Under the pieces are notes generated by a model. That model did not search any database. It was not told the DNA's origin and was given only the letters and a program-made list of their open reading frames with translations. DNA of 7,321 nucleotides from Maritimibacter sp. (GTDB lineage: Bacteria; Pseudomonadota; Alphaproteobacteria; Rhodobacterales; Rhodobacteraceae): NCBI GenBank assembly GCA_003520545.1, contig DOUP01000074.1, positions 1 through 7,321 on the forward strand, in the 5' to 3' direction. Made by a program: the position numbers and the translations under genes. Position 1 is the first letter of the stretch, and each line of letters opens with the position of its first letter. This document shows positions 1 to 6,176 of the stretch, piece by piece.

Positions 1-151
1 TTTCTGGTTTTCTGGTTTGGAAAAACCATTCATTACAGTTGCTTGCAAGGGAATGGTCGCTGTTTTCTTGACGTTTCTCCCGGGCGCGGCGCATTGCCCG
101 TTCGGGTCGATCCCTCTTGATCGCCCCTATCGCCGGGCGTAAAGCGCCGGC

Positions 152-1063
152 ATGTTCACTGTCTGCGCGCTATATCACTTCACGACCTTCGAGGATCCGG
201 CGGCCATCCGGGCCCCGCTGCTCGACCTGTGCACCCGTTCCGGCATCACCGGCTCGCTGCTTCTGGCGCGCGAAGGGATCAACGGCACCGTTGCCGGGTC
301 GCGCGGGGCGATTGACGCCCTGATCGCCCATATCGACGGGCTGCCGGGCTGCAAGGGCTTCGACTACAAGCTGTCGACCGCCACCGAGCAGCCCTTTGGT
401 CGGATGAAAGTCCGTCTGAAGCGCGAGATTGTCACCATGGGCCAACCCGACGTGAACCCCCGCGCCGCCGTGGGTCACTACGTGGAGCCGGCCGATTGGA
501 ATGCGCTCATCAGCGCCCCCGATGTGGCGGTGATCGACACGCGCAACGATTACGAGGTCGCCATTGGCACCTTTGACGGCGCGGTCGATCCGCAGACCAC
601 CAGTTTCCGCGAATTTCCCGAGTGGTGGGACCGGAACAAGGATCGCTTTCACAACAAGCGGATCGCGATGTTCTGCACCGGGGGCATTCGTTGCGAGAAG
701 TCGACGAATTTCCTGATGCAGCAGGGTGTCGAGGATGTGTTTCACCTCAAGGGCGGCATCCTGAAATACCTCGAAGAGATGCCGTCGGAGGAGAGCCTGT
801 GGCACGGGGAATGCTTTGTCTTCGACGGGCGGGTCAGCGTCGGGCATGGGTTGCAAGAAGGGCCGCACGAGCTGTGCCATGCCTGCCGCCGCCCGATCCT
901 GCCTTCGGACCGCGACCACCCGGCGTTCGAAGAGGGTGTTTCCTGTCACCAGTGCATCGACCAATTCGACGACGCACGCCGGGAGCGGTTCCGCGAGCGG
1001 CAACGCCAGATCAAGTTGGCGAAACAGCGTGGCGCACGACATCTGGGGCCGCGCGAAGGCTGA
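152..1063 (+). CDS. trhO: tRNA uridine(34) hydroxylase, rhodanese-domain (TrhO/YceA family)
   Basis: A 303-residue protein of the TrhO (YceA) family, which uses O2 to hydroxylate wobble uridine 34 of tRNA to 5-hydroxyuridine, a precursor of cmo5U/mo5U. It has an N-terminal family domain (about residues 1-95, with the typical ARLEGIN-like segment, here LLAREGINGTV at 37-47) and then a rhodanese domain (about 105-215). The active-site loop CTGGIRCEK starts at catalytic Cys175, with a second Cys at 181. The C-terminal part carries two CxxC pairs (C242/C245 and C265/C268) that could bind a metal, followed by a basic tail rich in Arg and Lys. The start at 152 fits the family N-terminus (MFTVCALYHF), but no good Shine-Dalgarno precedes it. 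It appears monocistronic: about 100 bases separate it from the next gene and no terminator is obvious. The family assignment is firm; the reaction is known from E. coli and is inferred here. Confidence 0.93.
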   Translation: MFTVCALYHFTTFEDPAAIRAPLLDLCTRSGITGSLLLAREGINGTVAGSRGAIDALIAHIDGLPGCKGFDYKLSTATEQPFGRMKVRLKREIVTMGQPDVNPRAAVGHYVEPADWNALISAPDVAVIDTRNDYEVAIGTFDGAVDPQTTSFREFPEWWDRNKDRFHNKRIAMFCTGGIRCEKSTNFLMQQGVEDVFHLKGGILKYLEEMPSEESLWHGECFVFDGRVSVGHGLQEGPHELCHACRRPILPSDRDHPAFEEGVSCHQCIDQFDDARRERFRERQRQIKLAKQRGARHLGPREG

Positions 1064-1163
1064 CCGAATTGCCACTTCGGCGCAAACCCACAGGGGACAC
1101 CCCCGCATGGCGCTTGCCTCATCCGGCCAATTCGTCCAGAAGTTGAGTACCATCAACTTGGAG

Positions 1164-2270
1164 ATGCAGAACTTGCGCCGTATCGCGATTGCACTTTTGG
1201 CCTGCGCCGCTCTGAGCGCCTGTAGCCTTCCCCGTGGTGCGCCGATGCGGTCGGAAATCGTCACGGACAATGCCGAGAAGAACGCGGGCATCCAGGTGGT
1301 CGAGGTCACGCGCGCAAATCTGACCACGGTCGTGAACTGGCCGCGCACCGGGCCGTCCAAGGGCTATCGCTGGCTGAAAGCGACCGGCGGACCGCAATCC
1401 GCCGTGATCCGCGCGGGCGACCAGGTCACGCTCAACATCTGGGATGCGGACCCCACCTCGCTCATCACCGCGCCGGAACAGAAAGTCGCGGCGATGCAGG
1501 GGCTGGTCGTCTCCTCTGCGGGCGAAGTCTTCGTGCCTTACGTCGGCAACATCGTGATCTCGGGCATGACCCCGGATCGGGCGCGCGAGGAAATCCAGAC
1601 CCGGATTGAGCGCGTCTCGCCGAACGCACAGGTGCAGCTGAATTTCCAACCCGGCGCGAACAACGCGGTCGACCTGGTAAGCGGGATGAACCGCCCCGGC
1701 CCCCTGTCTCTTGCTGGCCGGAACGTGACCATTCTGACGGCTCTCGCCCAGGGGGGCGGGATCAACCCGAAGCTGCGCAACCCCTTGGTGCGGGTGATCC
1801 GCGGCGGTCAGACCTATGCCATCAATGCCGACGAGCTGTTCTCCAACGCCGCTTACAACATCGTGCTGCGCGGCGGGGACAAGATATTCGTCGAAGAGGA
1901 CAAGCGTTACTTCACCGCCCTTGGCGCAACGGGCGTTGAAGCGCCGGTATTCTTCGAGCGCGATCACCTGACCGCCGTTGAAGCCATGGCGCGTCTGGGC
2001 GGTCTGCTGGATGTCCGCGCCGATCCGACCGGCATCCTGATCCTGCGCGACTACCCGCCCGGCACCGTGACCCGTAACGGGGTCAAGGGACCGACCCAAG
2101 CCCAAGTGATCTTCGTGCTCGACATCACGACCGCAGACGGTGTGTTCGCGGCCCGCAAGTTCGAGATCCAGCCCGGCGACACGGTCATGGCCACGGAAAG
2201 CCCGGCGGTCGCGCTTCAGACCTTGCTTGGCCTTGCCAACGCGGGCGCCCTGTTCCGCGCCCGGCTCTGA
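1164..2270 (+). CDS. Outer-membrane polysaccharide export lipoprotein (Wza/OPX family)
   Basis: A 368-residue lipoprotein, close in length to E. coli Wza. The N-terminus is a lipoprotein signal peptide: two Arg, a hydrophobic core, then lipobox LSAC with Cys20 as the lipidation site. A polysaccharide export domain spans about 77-165 (AGDQVTLNIWDADP, then SSAGEVFVPYVGNI). Two SLBB-like beta-grasp repeats follow: about 170-245 (VSGMNRPGPLSLAG ... LRGGDKIFVEE) and about 258-345 (VFFERDHLTAVEAMARLGG ... IQPGDTVMATE). A short C-terminal segment (ALQTLLGLANAGALFRARL) sits where Wza has its membrane-spanning amphipathic helix, but is shorter. Expected role: an oligomeric outer-membrane channel for capsule or exopolysaccharide. 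The start at 1164 is chosen because it gives a compact signal peptide, although its GGAG abuts the ATG. In-frame alternatives are ATG 1107 and TTG 1143. No Wzc-like kinase, polymerase or glycosyltransferase lies nearby, so the exported polymer cannot be named. Confidence 0.88.
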   Translation: MQNLRRIAIALLACAALSACSLPRGAPMRSEIVTDNAEKNAGIQVVEVTRANLTTVVNWPRTGPSKGYRWLKATGGPQSAVIRAGDQVTLNIWDADPTSLITAPEQKVAAMQGLVVSSAGEVFVPYVGNIVISGMTPDRAREEIQTRIERVSPNAQVQLNFQPGANNAVDLVSGMNRPGPLSLAGRNVTILTALAQGGGINPKLRNPLVRVIRGGQTYAINADELFSNAAYNIVLRGGDKIFVEEDKRYFTALGATGVEAPVFFERDHLTAVEAMARLGGLLDVRADPTGILILRDYPPGTVTRNGVKGPTQAQVIFVLDITTADGVFAARKFEIQPGDTVMATESPAVALQTLLGLANAGALFRARL

Positions 2271-2365
2271 CCCGACAGTCAAATCGCAAGCAACGGAACG
2301 TGACCCTGTTTGACCGGGTTGCGTCCGCGCGCCGTATCGGGAACGGTCACCGCAAATGAACAAAC

Positions 2366-2370
2366 AGGAG
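2366..2370 (+). promoter_or_regulatory. Shine-Dalgarno of gloA (decides the start)
   Basis: AGGAG lies six bases before the ATG at 2377. An in-frame ATG at 2356 lies upstream of this site and has no comparable ribosome-binding site. The start at 2377 also gives the canonical glyoxalase N-terminus with its metal-binding His at residue 5. Confidence 0.8.
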
Positions 2371-2376
2371 AAGCTC

Positions 2377-2820
2377 ATGCGCTACGTTCACACCATGATC
2401 CGGGTCTCGGACCTCGATGAAAGCCTCGATTTCTGGTGCAACAAGGTCGGGATGATCGAAACCCATCGGACCGAGGTTCCGGCGGGCAAGTTCACGCTCG
2501 TGTTTCTCGCGGCCCCGAAGGACGAGGAAAGCTCGAAAGAAACCCGCGCGCCGGAGCTGGAGCTGACCTACAACTGGGACAGCGACGAGGTTTATGAAAC
2601 GGGGCGGAGCTGGGGTCACCTCGCCTACCGCGTCGATAACGTCTACGACTTCTGCCAGAAGCTGATGGACGCGGGCGTCACCATCAACCGCCCGCCGCGC
2701 GATGGGCGCATGGCGTTTTTCAAAAGCCCTGACAGTGTTTCGGTCGAGCTGATCCAGGAGGGTGATGCACTGGAACCGGCTGAGCCTTGGGCGTCGATGG
2801 AGAACACCGGCGACTGGTAA
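2377..2820 (+). CDS. gloA: Lactoylglutathione lyase (glyoxalase I)
   Basis: A 147-residue protein matching bacterial glyoxalase I, which isomerises the methylglyoxal-glutathione hemithioacetal to S-lactoylglutathione in the cytoplasm. All four metal ligands known from the E. coli enzyme can be placed: His5 (MRYVHTM), Glu62 (LELTYNW), His81 (GHLAY) and Glu124 (VSVELI). Two VOC-fold halves are visible, about 1-70 and 76-130. The short bacterial form with this ligand set is usually nickel-dependent; the metal is inferred here. The usual DPDG turn before the last ligand reads SPDS, a mild deviation. A 15-residue tail rich in Pro, Glu and Trp follows the domain. It lies about 100 bases after the polysaccharide export gene and 129 bases before the next lipoprotein, so it is probably transcribed separately. 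A one-mismatch EcfG-type promoter (GGAAC at 2295, GGTT at 2317) lies upstream, but regulation by it is uncertain. Confidence 0.94.
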   Translation: MRYVHTMIRVSDLDESLDFWCNKVGMIETHRTEVPAGKFTLVFLAAPKDEESSKETRAPELELTYNWDSDEVYETGRSWGHLAYRVDNVYDFCQKLMDAGVTINRPPRDGRMAFFKSPDSVSVELIQEGDALEPAEPWASMENTGDW

Positions 2821-2889
2821 GCCGTTTGGAGGGGAACGCGAAACAGGCCACGGAAATTCTTGCCCATCTGCGCAATATTCTGATTTTTC

Positions 2890-2915
2890 GGAACCAATTC
2901 ATGCAAAGTCGCGTT
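2890..2915 (+). promoter_or_regulatory. EcfG (general stress sigma factor) promoter of the glycine-zipper lipoprotein
   Basis: GGAAC at 2890-2894 and CGTT at 2912-2915 are separated by 17 bases, an exact match to the alphaproteobacterial EcfG consensus GGAAC-N16/17-CGTT. The predicted transcript would start near 2922, about 28 bases before the ATG at 2950, leaving room for the ribosome-binding site at 2939-2943. The match is seen directly; use by EcfG is inferred from the consensus and from ecfG being encoded in this window. Confidence 0.8.
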
Positions 2916-2949
2916 ACCCTTGGGCTACAAACGATTCGAGGAGACAGAT

Positions 2950-3216
2950 ATGAAAGCGCCTATTCTTGCTCTCGCTGCTGCGGCGATGCTTGCCTTGGCA
3001 GGCTGTGAAACGCAGACCCAGACCCAGACCACTGCCGCAGGTGCCGCCACCGGCGCTGCCATCGGTGGCCTGACCAGCGGCTCCGTCGGAGGGGCTATCG
3101 TAGGCGGCGCTGTCGGCGCTGCAGCTGGCAACTTGATCGGTCGTGCGGCCGACGCCGAAGGCCAGTGCGTCTACCAGCGCCCGGACGGCTCGCGTTACCG
3201 CGCTGCCTGCCCGTAA
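2950..3216 (+). CDS. Small glycine-zipper outer-membrane lipoprotein, probable general-stress gene
   Basis: An 88-residue lipoprotein of unassigned function. Residues 1-18 form a signal peptide ending in lipobox LAGC, with Cys19 as the lipidation site. A polar Gln/Thr stretch (QTQTQTT, 22-28) follows. Residues 31-64 are a glycine-zipper segment of Gly and small residues at GxxxG spacing (GAATGAAIGG, GGAIVGGAVGAAAG), as in Rick_17kDa/OsmB-like proteins that insert into or pack against membranes. The C-terminal 18 residues are polar and carry Cys73 and Cys87, which could form a disulfide. The start at 2950 has AGGAG six bases upstream. An in-frame ATG at 2920 lies at or before the predicted transcription start and would spoil the signal peptide, so it is rejected. 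The upstream EcfG-type promoter suggests induction by general or envelope stress. The gene ends at a strong terminator shared with the convergent csbD. Confidence 0.87.
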   Translation: MKAPILALAAAAMLALAGCETQTQTQTTAAGAATGAAIGGLTSGSVGGAIVGGAVGAAAGNLIGRAADAEGQCVYQRPDGSRYRAACP

Positions 3217-3243
3217 GGGACGACGGCAAACAGAGAGATAAAC

Positions 3244-3271
3244 AAAAGCCCCGCCAAATGGCGGGGCTTTT
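3244..3271. terminator. Bidirectional intrinsic terminator between the lipoprotein gene and csbD
   Basis: A perfect 12-bp stem (3244-3255 with 3260-3271) has a four-base AAAT loop. The core is GCCCCGCC/GGCGGGGC, flanked by AAAA on the left and TTTT on the right. The plus strand runs into TTTTTCTTT and the minus strand into TTTTGTTT, so it can stop transcription from both convergent genes. It begins 27 bases after the lipoprotein stop codon and 22 bases after the csbD stop codon. Confidence 0.92.
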
Positions 3272-3292
3272 TCTTTGCCTGGCGTGGCGGCA

Positions 3293-3490
3293 TCAGCCGG
3301 GGTCGAGCCAGTCATCCACTTCGCGCTGGGCTTCTTCTTTCGTTTTGCCGTAGCGCTCCTGGATCAGACCTTCGAGGCGTTCGCGGTTGCCGTCGACCTG
3401 ATCCAGTTCATCCGAGGTAAGCTCGCCCCATTTGGTTTGAATGTCGCCTTTGATCTGTTTCCATTTGCCTTGGACTTGATCCCAATTCAT
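3293..3490 (-). CDS. CsbD-family general stress protein
   Basis: A 65-residue, highly charged cytoplasmic protein that matches the CsbD-like family along its whole length: MNWDQVQGKWKQIKGDIQ, KWGELTSDELDQVDG, then a helix ending QEREGY-like (here IQERYGKTKEEAQREVDDWL). No signal peptide or membrane segment is seen. CsbD is a sigma-B-dependent stress protein in Bacillus, and homologues are common general-stress genes in Alphaproteobacteria. The molecular function is not known. The start at 3490 has GGAG (minus strand, 3501-3498) seven bases upstream. It follows the sensor kinase gene by 27 bases on the same strand with no terminator between them, so read-through from the nepR-ecfG-kinase operon is possible. 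It also has its own exact EcfG-type promoter inside the kinase gene. Transcription should end at the bidirectional terminator downstream. Confidence 0.92.
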   Translation of the reverse strand: MNWDQVQGKWKQIKGDIQTKWGELTSDELDQVDGNRERLEGLIQERYGKTKEEAQREVDDWLDPG

Positions 3491-3517
3491 ATGACATCTC
3501 CTTTCGTTCAGAGTCTG

Positions 3518-5305
3518 TCAGGACAACGCGCTGCGCCGGGGTCGGGTTCCGGAGCTGACCGGAATGACGTGGTCCGAGGGAACGATAGTGTCGTCGAAAC
3601 CGTGGATCGGGAAGTCGATGACCACTGTAAAGTGCGTCTCGGTCTTCTCCCGGTCCACCCGCGCCTCCATCTGGCTGGCAAAGGCGCGCACGAGTTGCTC
3701 GCCAAGACCCGTGCTGCTGTCGTCGTCGGGTTCAGGAGGGTCGGCGGGAAGCGTGTTGCGCACTGTGACCACGCCCCGCGACCCATCCCCGCCACGGTCC
3801 AGCGACACCTGTAGAACCGATTTCTTTTCGCCCTCGTTTGGACCCACGTGCTTGAGCGCATTGGTGATGAGCTCGGACACGGCCAGCGACAGGGGCACGG
3901 CTTGATCCGGATAGACTTCGCAATCATCGAATTTCGTGTCGAGCGTGAGGCTATTCTCCGAAACCGAATTCGCGGCCACGATCTGCGTCGTGATCGCGTC
4001 CAGCAGTTCCCCCACGCGCACCCGTTCGACGGTTGAGGTTTCGTAAAGGTTCTGGTGCACCCGCGCGATCGACATGACGCGTTGTTGCACGTTGGACAAC
4101 GCGTGTTTTACAGCCGGACTGCGGGCTTTGCGCATCTTCATCCCGACGAGCGAGACGATGAGTTGCAGGTTGTTCTTCACCCGGTGGTGCACTTCTTTCA
4201 ACAGGACAGTGCGCTGGTGGATGGTATCGTAGAGCTGCGCTTCGTCATGCAGGATGTTCTCGGCCAGCCGCATCCAGGTTTCTTCCATGTCCCGGATCTC
4301 GGAGGGCACGGAAGGGTCGTTGTCCGACTCCACGAGCTTTCGCGACCGCATGAATTGCAACATCCGCGCGCGCAGGTTGCGCGTCGGTTTGATGACCATG
4401 CGCTGCACGGCGAAGAAGGCGACCGACAGGCTGACGATCCACATCAGGACCGGAAAGAACATGGACGATCCAAGACCCAGCCCGCCGAACCAGCGGTTGT
4501 CGTATTCCCATGACCCGAGGGCAAAGACCTGTCCCGGCACGATGGGGCTGAGCGCGAAGAGGCGCTCGCCCGCGTTTTCATCGACGGCGGCAACGAAAGT
4601 GGCTTCCTCGCCGCTGACGAGGGCGGAAAGGGAGCGATGCTTGGGCAGGTAACGGTCAAGAACATCAAGCCCGGAGGTCGCGGTCAGGACCTCGCCTTCG
4701 TCGTTGAAGGTGATGAGTTCCAGCGGACGGTCACGTCCCATCACGCCGGCGGGCGGGCGGTTCAGCGTGCGATGCGGGAGCGATGCAATGACATACCCGT
4801 CGTAGGCGCCATCGCGGATCACCGGCAAGGAGACGATGATGACCGCCGTATTGGACAGTGAGCCATTTTCGCTGAATTTCACGCGCGGGCCGGGGTTCTC
4901 GGTGAATTCCTGGTGCAAGGGCCGGTGGGACACGTCGGTGCCCTGGTTGGCGGACCCGCAGACCACGGTGCCGTCGTTGTCGATGTAACCGACGAAGGAC
5001 AACTCGGGGCTGTCGCGCAACAGCATTGCCAATGGCGCCTCACAGTTGTTCCCGGTCTCTTCCAGCACCGGGACCATGGAGACCATCGTCTTGGCCACCC
5101 CCGTTGCGGTGCGGATCGCCGCTTCCTGCTCGGCCGCCGCTTCGGCGGTCAGCGCCAACAGGCTGTCCGCAAGCTCGCGGTCAGCCTGGTTGAGAAGTTG
5201 GTATGTGGTGACGACCGAGAGGACGCCAACGGGGAGGAGCGCGAGCGCAAGGAGCGTTGCGATCCGGAACGTCAGCGTCCGGCTCAACTCTGTTAACCGC
5301 GTCAT
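3518..5305 (-). CDS. Membrane-bound HisKA_2 sensor histidine kinase, probable PhyR kinase (PhyK type)
   Basis: A 595-residue kinase likely to sense stress and phosphorylate PhyR. It has a membrane segment at about 14-36 and an extracytoplasmic sensor region at about 37-278, Cache-like by its position and by FVGYIDNDGTVVCGS (104-118), with Cys88 and Cys116 as a possible disulfide. A second membrane segment lies at about 281-304, followed by a HAMP-like linker. The HisKA_2 dimerisation/phosphotransfer helix contains LLKEVHHRVKNNLQ, with His374 (the His before Arg) as the expected phosphorylation site. The ATPase domain has an N-box (SELITNALKH, Glu478/Asn482) and a G-box (TGLGEQLV, 532-539). 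About 29 residues beyond the ATPase are not part of the conserved domain and overlap the csbD promoter. Its ATG overlaps the ecfG stop codon (TGATG), indicating translational coupling. Location next to phyR/nepR/ecfG and the HisKA_2 class both fit PhyK; the stimulus cannot be read from the sequence. Confidence 0.92.
   Translation of the reverse strand: MTRLTELSRTLTFRIATLLALALLPVGVLSVVTTYQLLNQADRELADSLLALTAEAAAEQEAAIRTATGVAKTMVSMVPVLEETGNNCEAPLAMLLRDSPELSFVGYIDNDGTVVCGSANQGTDVSHRPLHQEFTENPGPRVKFSENGSLSNTAVIIVSLPVIRDGAYDGYVIASLPHRTLNRPPAGVMGRDRPLELITFNDEGEVLTATSGLDVLDRYLPKHRSLSALVSGEEATFVAAVDENAGERLFALSPIVPGQVFALGSWEYDNRWFGGLGLGSSMFFPVLMWIVSLSVAFFAVQRMVIKPTRNLRARMLQFMRSRKLVESDNDPSVPSEIRDMEETWMRLAENILHDEAQLYDTIHQRTVLLKEVHHRVKNNLQLIVSLVGMKMRKARSPAVKHALSNVQQRVMSIARVHQNLYETSTVERVRVGELLDAITTQIVAANSVSENSLTLDTKFDDCEVYPDQAVPLSLAVSELITNALKHVGPNEGEKKSVLQVSLDRGGDGSRGVVTVRNTLPADPPEPDDDSSTGLGEQLVRAFASQMEARVDREKTETHFTVVIDFPIHGFDDTIVPSDHVIPVSSGTRPRRSALS
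3525..3550 (-). promoter_or_regulatory. EcfG promoter of csbD, inside the 3' end of the kinase gene
   Basis: On the minus strand, GGAAC (3550-3546) and CGTT (3528-3525) are separated by 17 bases, an exact EcfG consensus match. It overlaps the last ten or so codons of the sensor kinase (residues about 586-594). The predicted start site near 3518 lies about 28 bases before the csbD ATG. The match is seen directly; promoter use is inferred. Confidence 0.78.
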
Positions 5306-5883
5306 CAGCCTGTGTTCTTTCTCACACTCATTCCCGATGTGACGACGGCCATAGTGGCTTGGTCGGTCATCTCGATGCTGTCGTCATCGTTGATATCCAG
5401 AAGCTCGGCAAGACGCGCGCGGCCCCGGTTGATCCGGCTCTTTATCGTGCCGATGGCGACGCCACAGGTTTCGGCCGCCTCTTCATAGGACATGCCCGTC
5501 GCCCCCACGAGGATCAGGGCCTCGCGTTGCTCGACGGGAAGACGTTGGAAAACCTTCTCGAAATCCATGAGGGCCAGTCGGCCGTCATGATGCGGTTTCT
5601 CGGACAGGGTGCCGGCCATGACACCGTCCACGTCCTCCACCTCGCGCTTTTTCTTGCGCAGGTCGGAATAGAACGTGTTGCGCAGGATGGTGAAAAGCCA
5701 GGCCCTGAGGTTGGTGCCCTCCTGGAACTTGTCGAAATTCTTCCACGCCTTGACGATGGTGTCCTGCACCAGATCGTCGGCGGCTGCCGAATTCCGTGTG
5801 AGAGACGCCGCGAATGCGCGCATGGCAGGGAGATGCTCCACCACCTCGTCGCGCGGATCAGGCGCGTCGGAGTCAGTCGCCAT
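5305..5883 (-). CDS. ecfG: EcfG-type RNA polymerase sigma factor (general stress response)
   Basis: A 192-residue ECF sigma factor. Region 2 spans about residues 14-82 (LVQDTIVKAWKNFDKF, then NLRAWLFTILRNTFYSDLRKKKR), covering core binding and -10 recognition. Region 4 spans about 106-162, with the -35-binding helix-turn-helix MSYEEAAETCGVAIGTIKSRINRGRARL. It matches the EcfG subfamily that NepR holds inactive and that reads GGAAC/CGTT promoters. The start at 5883 is preferred over in-frame ATGs at 5901 and 5913: it has AAAAGGGG seven bases upstream, and it gives the usual DPRDEVVEHLPAMRAFAASLTRN beginning. It overlaps the nepR end by 11 bases and shares TGATG with the kinase start. A C-terminal tail of about 30 residues after region 4 starts acidic (DINDDDS) and ends basic. 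Autoregulation through the promoter upstream of nepR is likely. Confidence 0.94.
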   Translation of the reverse strand: MATDSDAPDPRDEVVEHLPAMRAFAASLTRNSAAADDLVQDTIVKAWKNFDKFQEGTNLRAWLFTILRNTFYSDLRKKKREVEDVDGVMAGTLSEKPHHDGRLALMDFEKVFQRLPVEQREALILVGATGMSYEEAAETCGVAIGTIKSRINRGRARLAELLDINDDDSIEMTDQATMAVVTSGMSVRKNTG

Positions 5884-6046
5884 GAGCGGACCCCTTTTCA
5901 TCGGCTTTTTCATCGGCCTTCTTCAATTGCGCCAGTAGATCCATGAACTTGTCGGGCACCTCTTCTTCGAGATGCCGCTGGAATACCTTGCGCAGGTTCT
6001 CGTCAATCTGTTGTTCTAGATTGTCCTTGTCTTTGTCGTCAGTCAT
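5873..6046 (-). CDS. nepR: Anti-sigma factor NepR
   Basis: A 57-residue protein with the NepR signature: IDENLRKVFQRHLEEEVPDKFMDLLAQLKK (residues about 14-43), two helices that wrap EcfG and also bind the sigma-like domain of PhyR. The C-terminal tail is charged (KADEKADEKGSAHGD). The start at 6046 is chosen because the open frame extending to 6118 begins upstream of the predicted promoter -10 (6114-6111), so those extra codons would not be transcribed. The family also normally begins just before this helix. The ribosome-binding site is weak (only GGGA about 12 bases upstream). It is the first gene of a nepR-ecfG-kinase operon; its last 11 bases overlap the ecfG start, which should keep anti-sigma and sigma amounts linked. 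The function is known in Methylobacterium, Caulobacter and others and is transferred here by motif and context. Confidence 0.92.
   Translation of the reverse strand: MTDDKDKDNLEQQIDENLRKVFQRHLEEEVPDKFMDLLAQLKKADEKADEKGSAHGD
5891..5898 (-). promoter_or_regulatory. Shine-Dalgarno of ecfG, inside nepR
   Basis: On the minus strand AAAAGGGG ends seven bases before the ATG at 5883 and lies within the last codons of nepR. It favours 5883 over the upstream in-frame ATGs at 5901 and 5913, and suggests that ecfG translation depends on ribosomes finishing nepR. Confidence 0.65.
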
Positions 6047-6103
6047 TACCGTTCGGTCCCGTTTCGCCTCTAAACTGCCTTGATCTTTTTTTGGCCTTCG
6101 CAG

Positions 6104-6128
6104 GGAACTTAACGGCATAGGCCACGTT
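6104..6128 (+). promoter_or_regulatory. EcfG promoter of phyR
   Basis: GGAAC (6104-6108) and CGTT (6125-6128) are separated by 16 bases, an exact EcfG consensus. The predicted start near 6135 leaves a leader of roughly 40 bases before phyR. Almost the entire element is shared with the minus-strand promoter at 6111-6135: each -10 sits two bases inside the other's -35. Confidence 0.85.
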
Positions 6129-6135
6129 TGGTTCC
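6111..6135 (-). promoter_or_regulatory. EcfG promoter of the nepR-ecfG-kinase operon
   Basis: On the minus strand, GGAAC (6135-6131) and CGTT (6114-6111) are separated by 16 bases, an exact EcfG consensus. The predicted transcript would start near 6104, leaving a leader of about 58 bases before the nepR ATG at 6046. The element is interlocked with the oppositely directed phyR promoter at 6104-6128. Confidence 0.85.
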
Positions 6136-6176
6136 AAAGAAACGCAAGAAAACGGACAAATCTTGGGATGGATGGG

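Noticed and set aside
68..97. TTGACG at 68-73 as -35 of a trhO promoter
   Set aside because: No acceptable -10 at 16-18 bases spacing.
1064..1103. Possible terminator after trhO (CCGAA/TTCGG hairpin at 1064-1080, GGGG-ACA-CCCC at 1093-1103)
   Set aside because: Stems of only 4-5 bp with no following T tract.
170..1360. Long minus-strand open frame opposite trhO
   Set aside because: Arg/Ala/Val-rich shadow in GC-rich DNA opposite a clearly conserved gene; no domain seen.
2340..2365. Second GGAAC before gloA at 2340-2344
   Set aside because: No CGTT-like element 16-17 bases downstream, and it would place the start inside the gloA ribosome-binding region.
1119..2378. Long minus-strand open frame opposite the polysaccharide export gene
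   Set aside because: Low-complexity shadow of a well-supported lipoprotein gene; no recognisable motif or ribosome-binding site.
6047..6118. Longer nepR starting at 6118
   Set aside because: The start codon lies upstream of the predicted -10 of the nepR promoter, and the extra residues (basic, PKKDQG) are not part of the NepR family.
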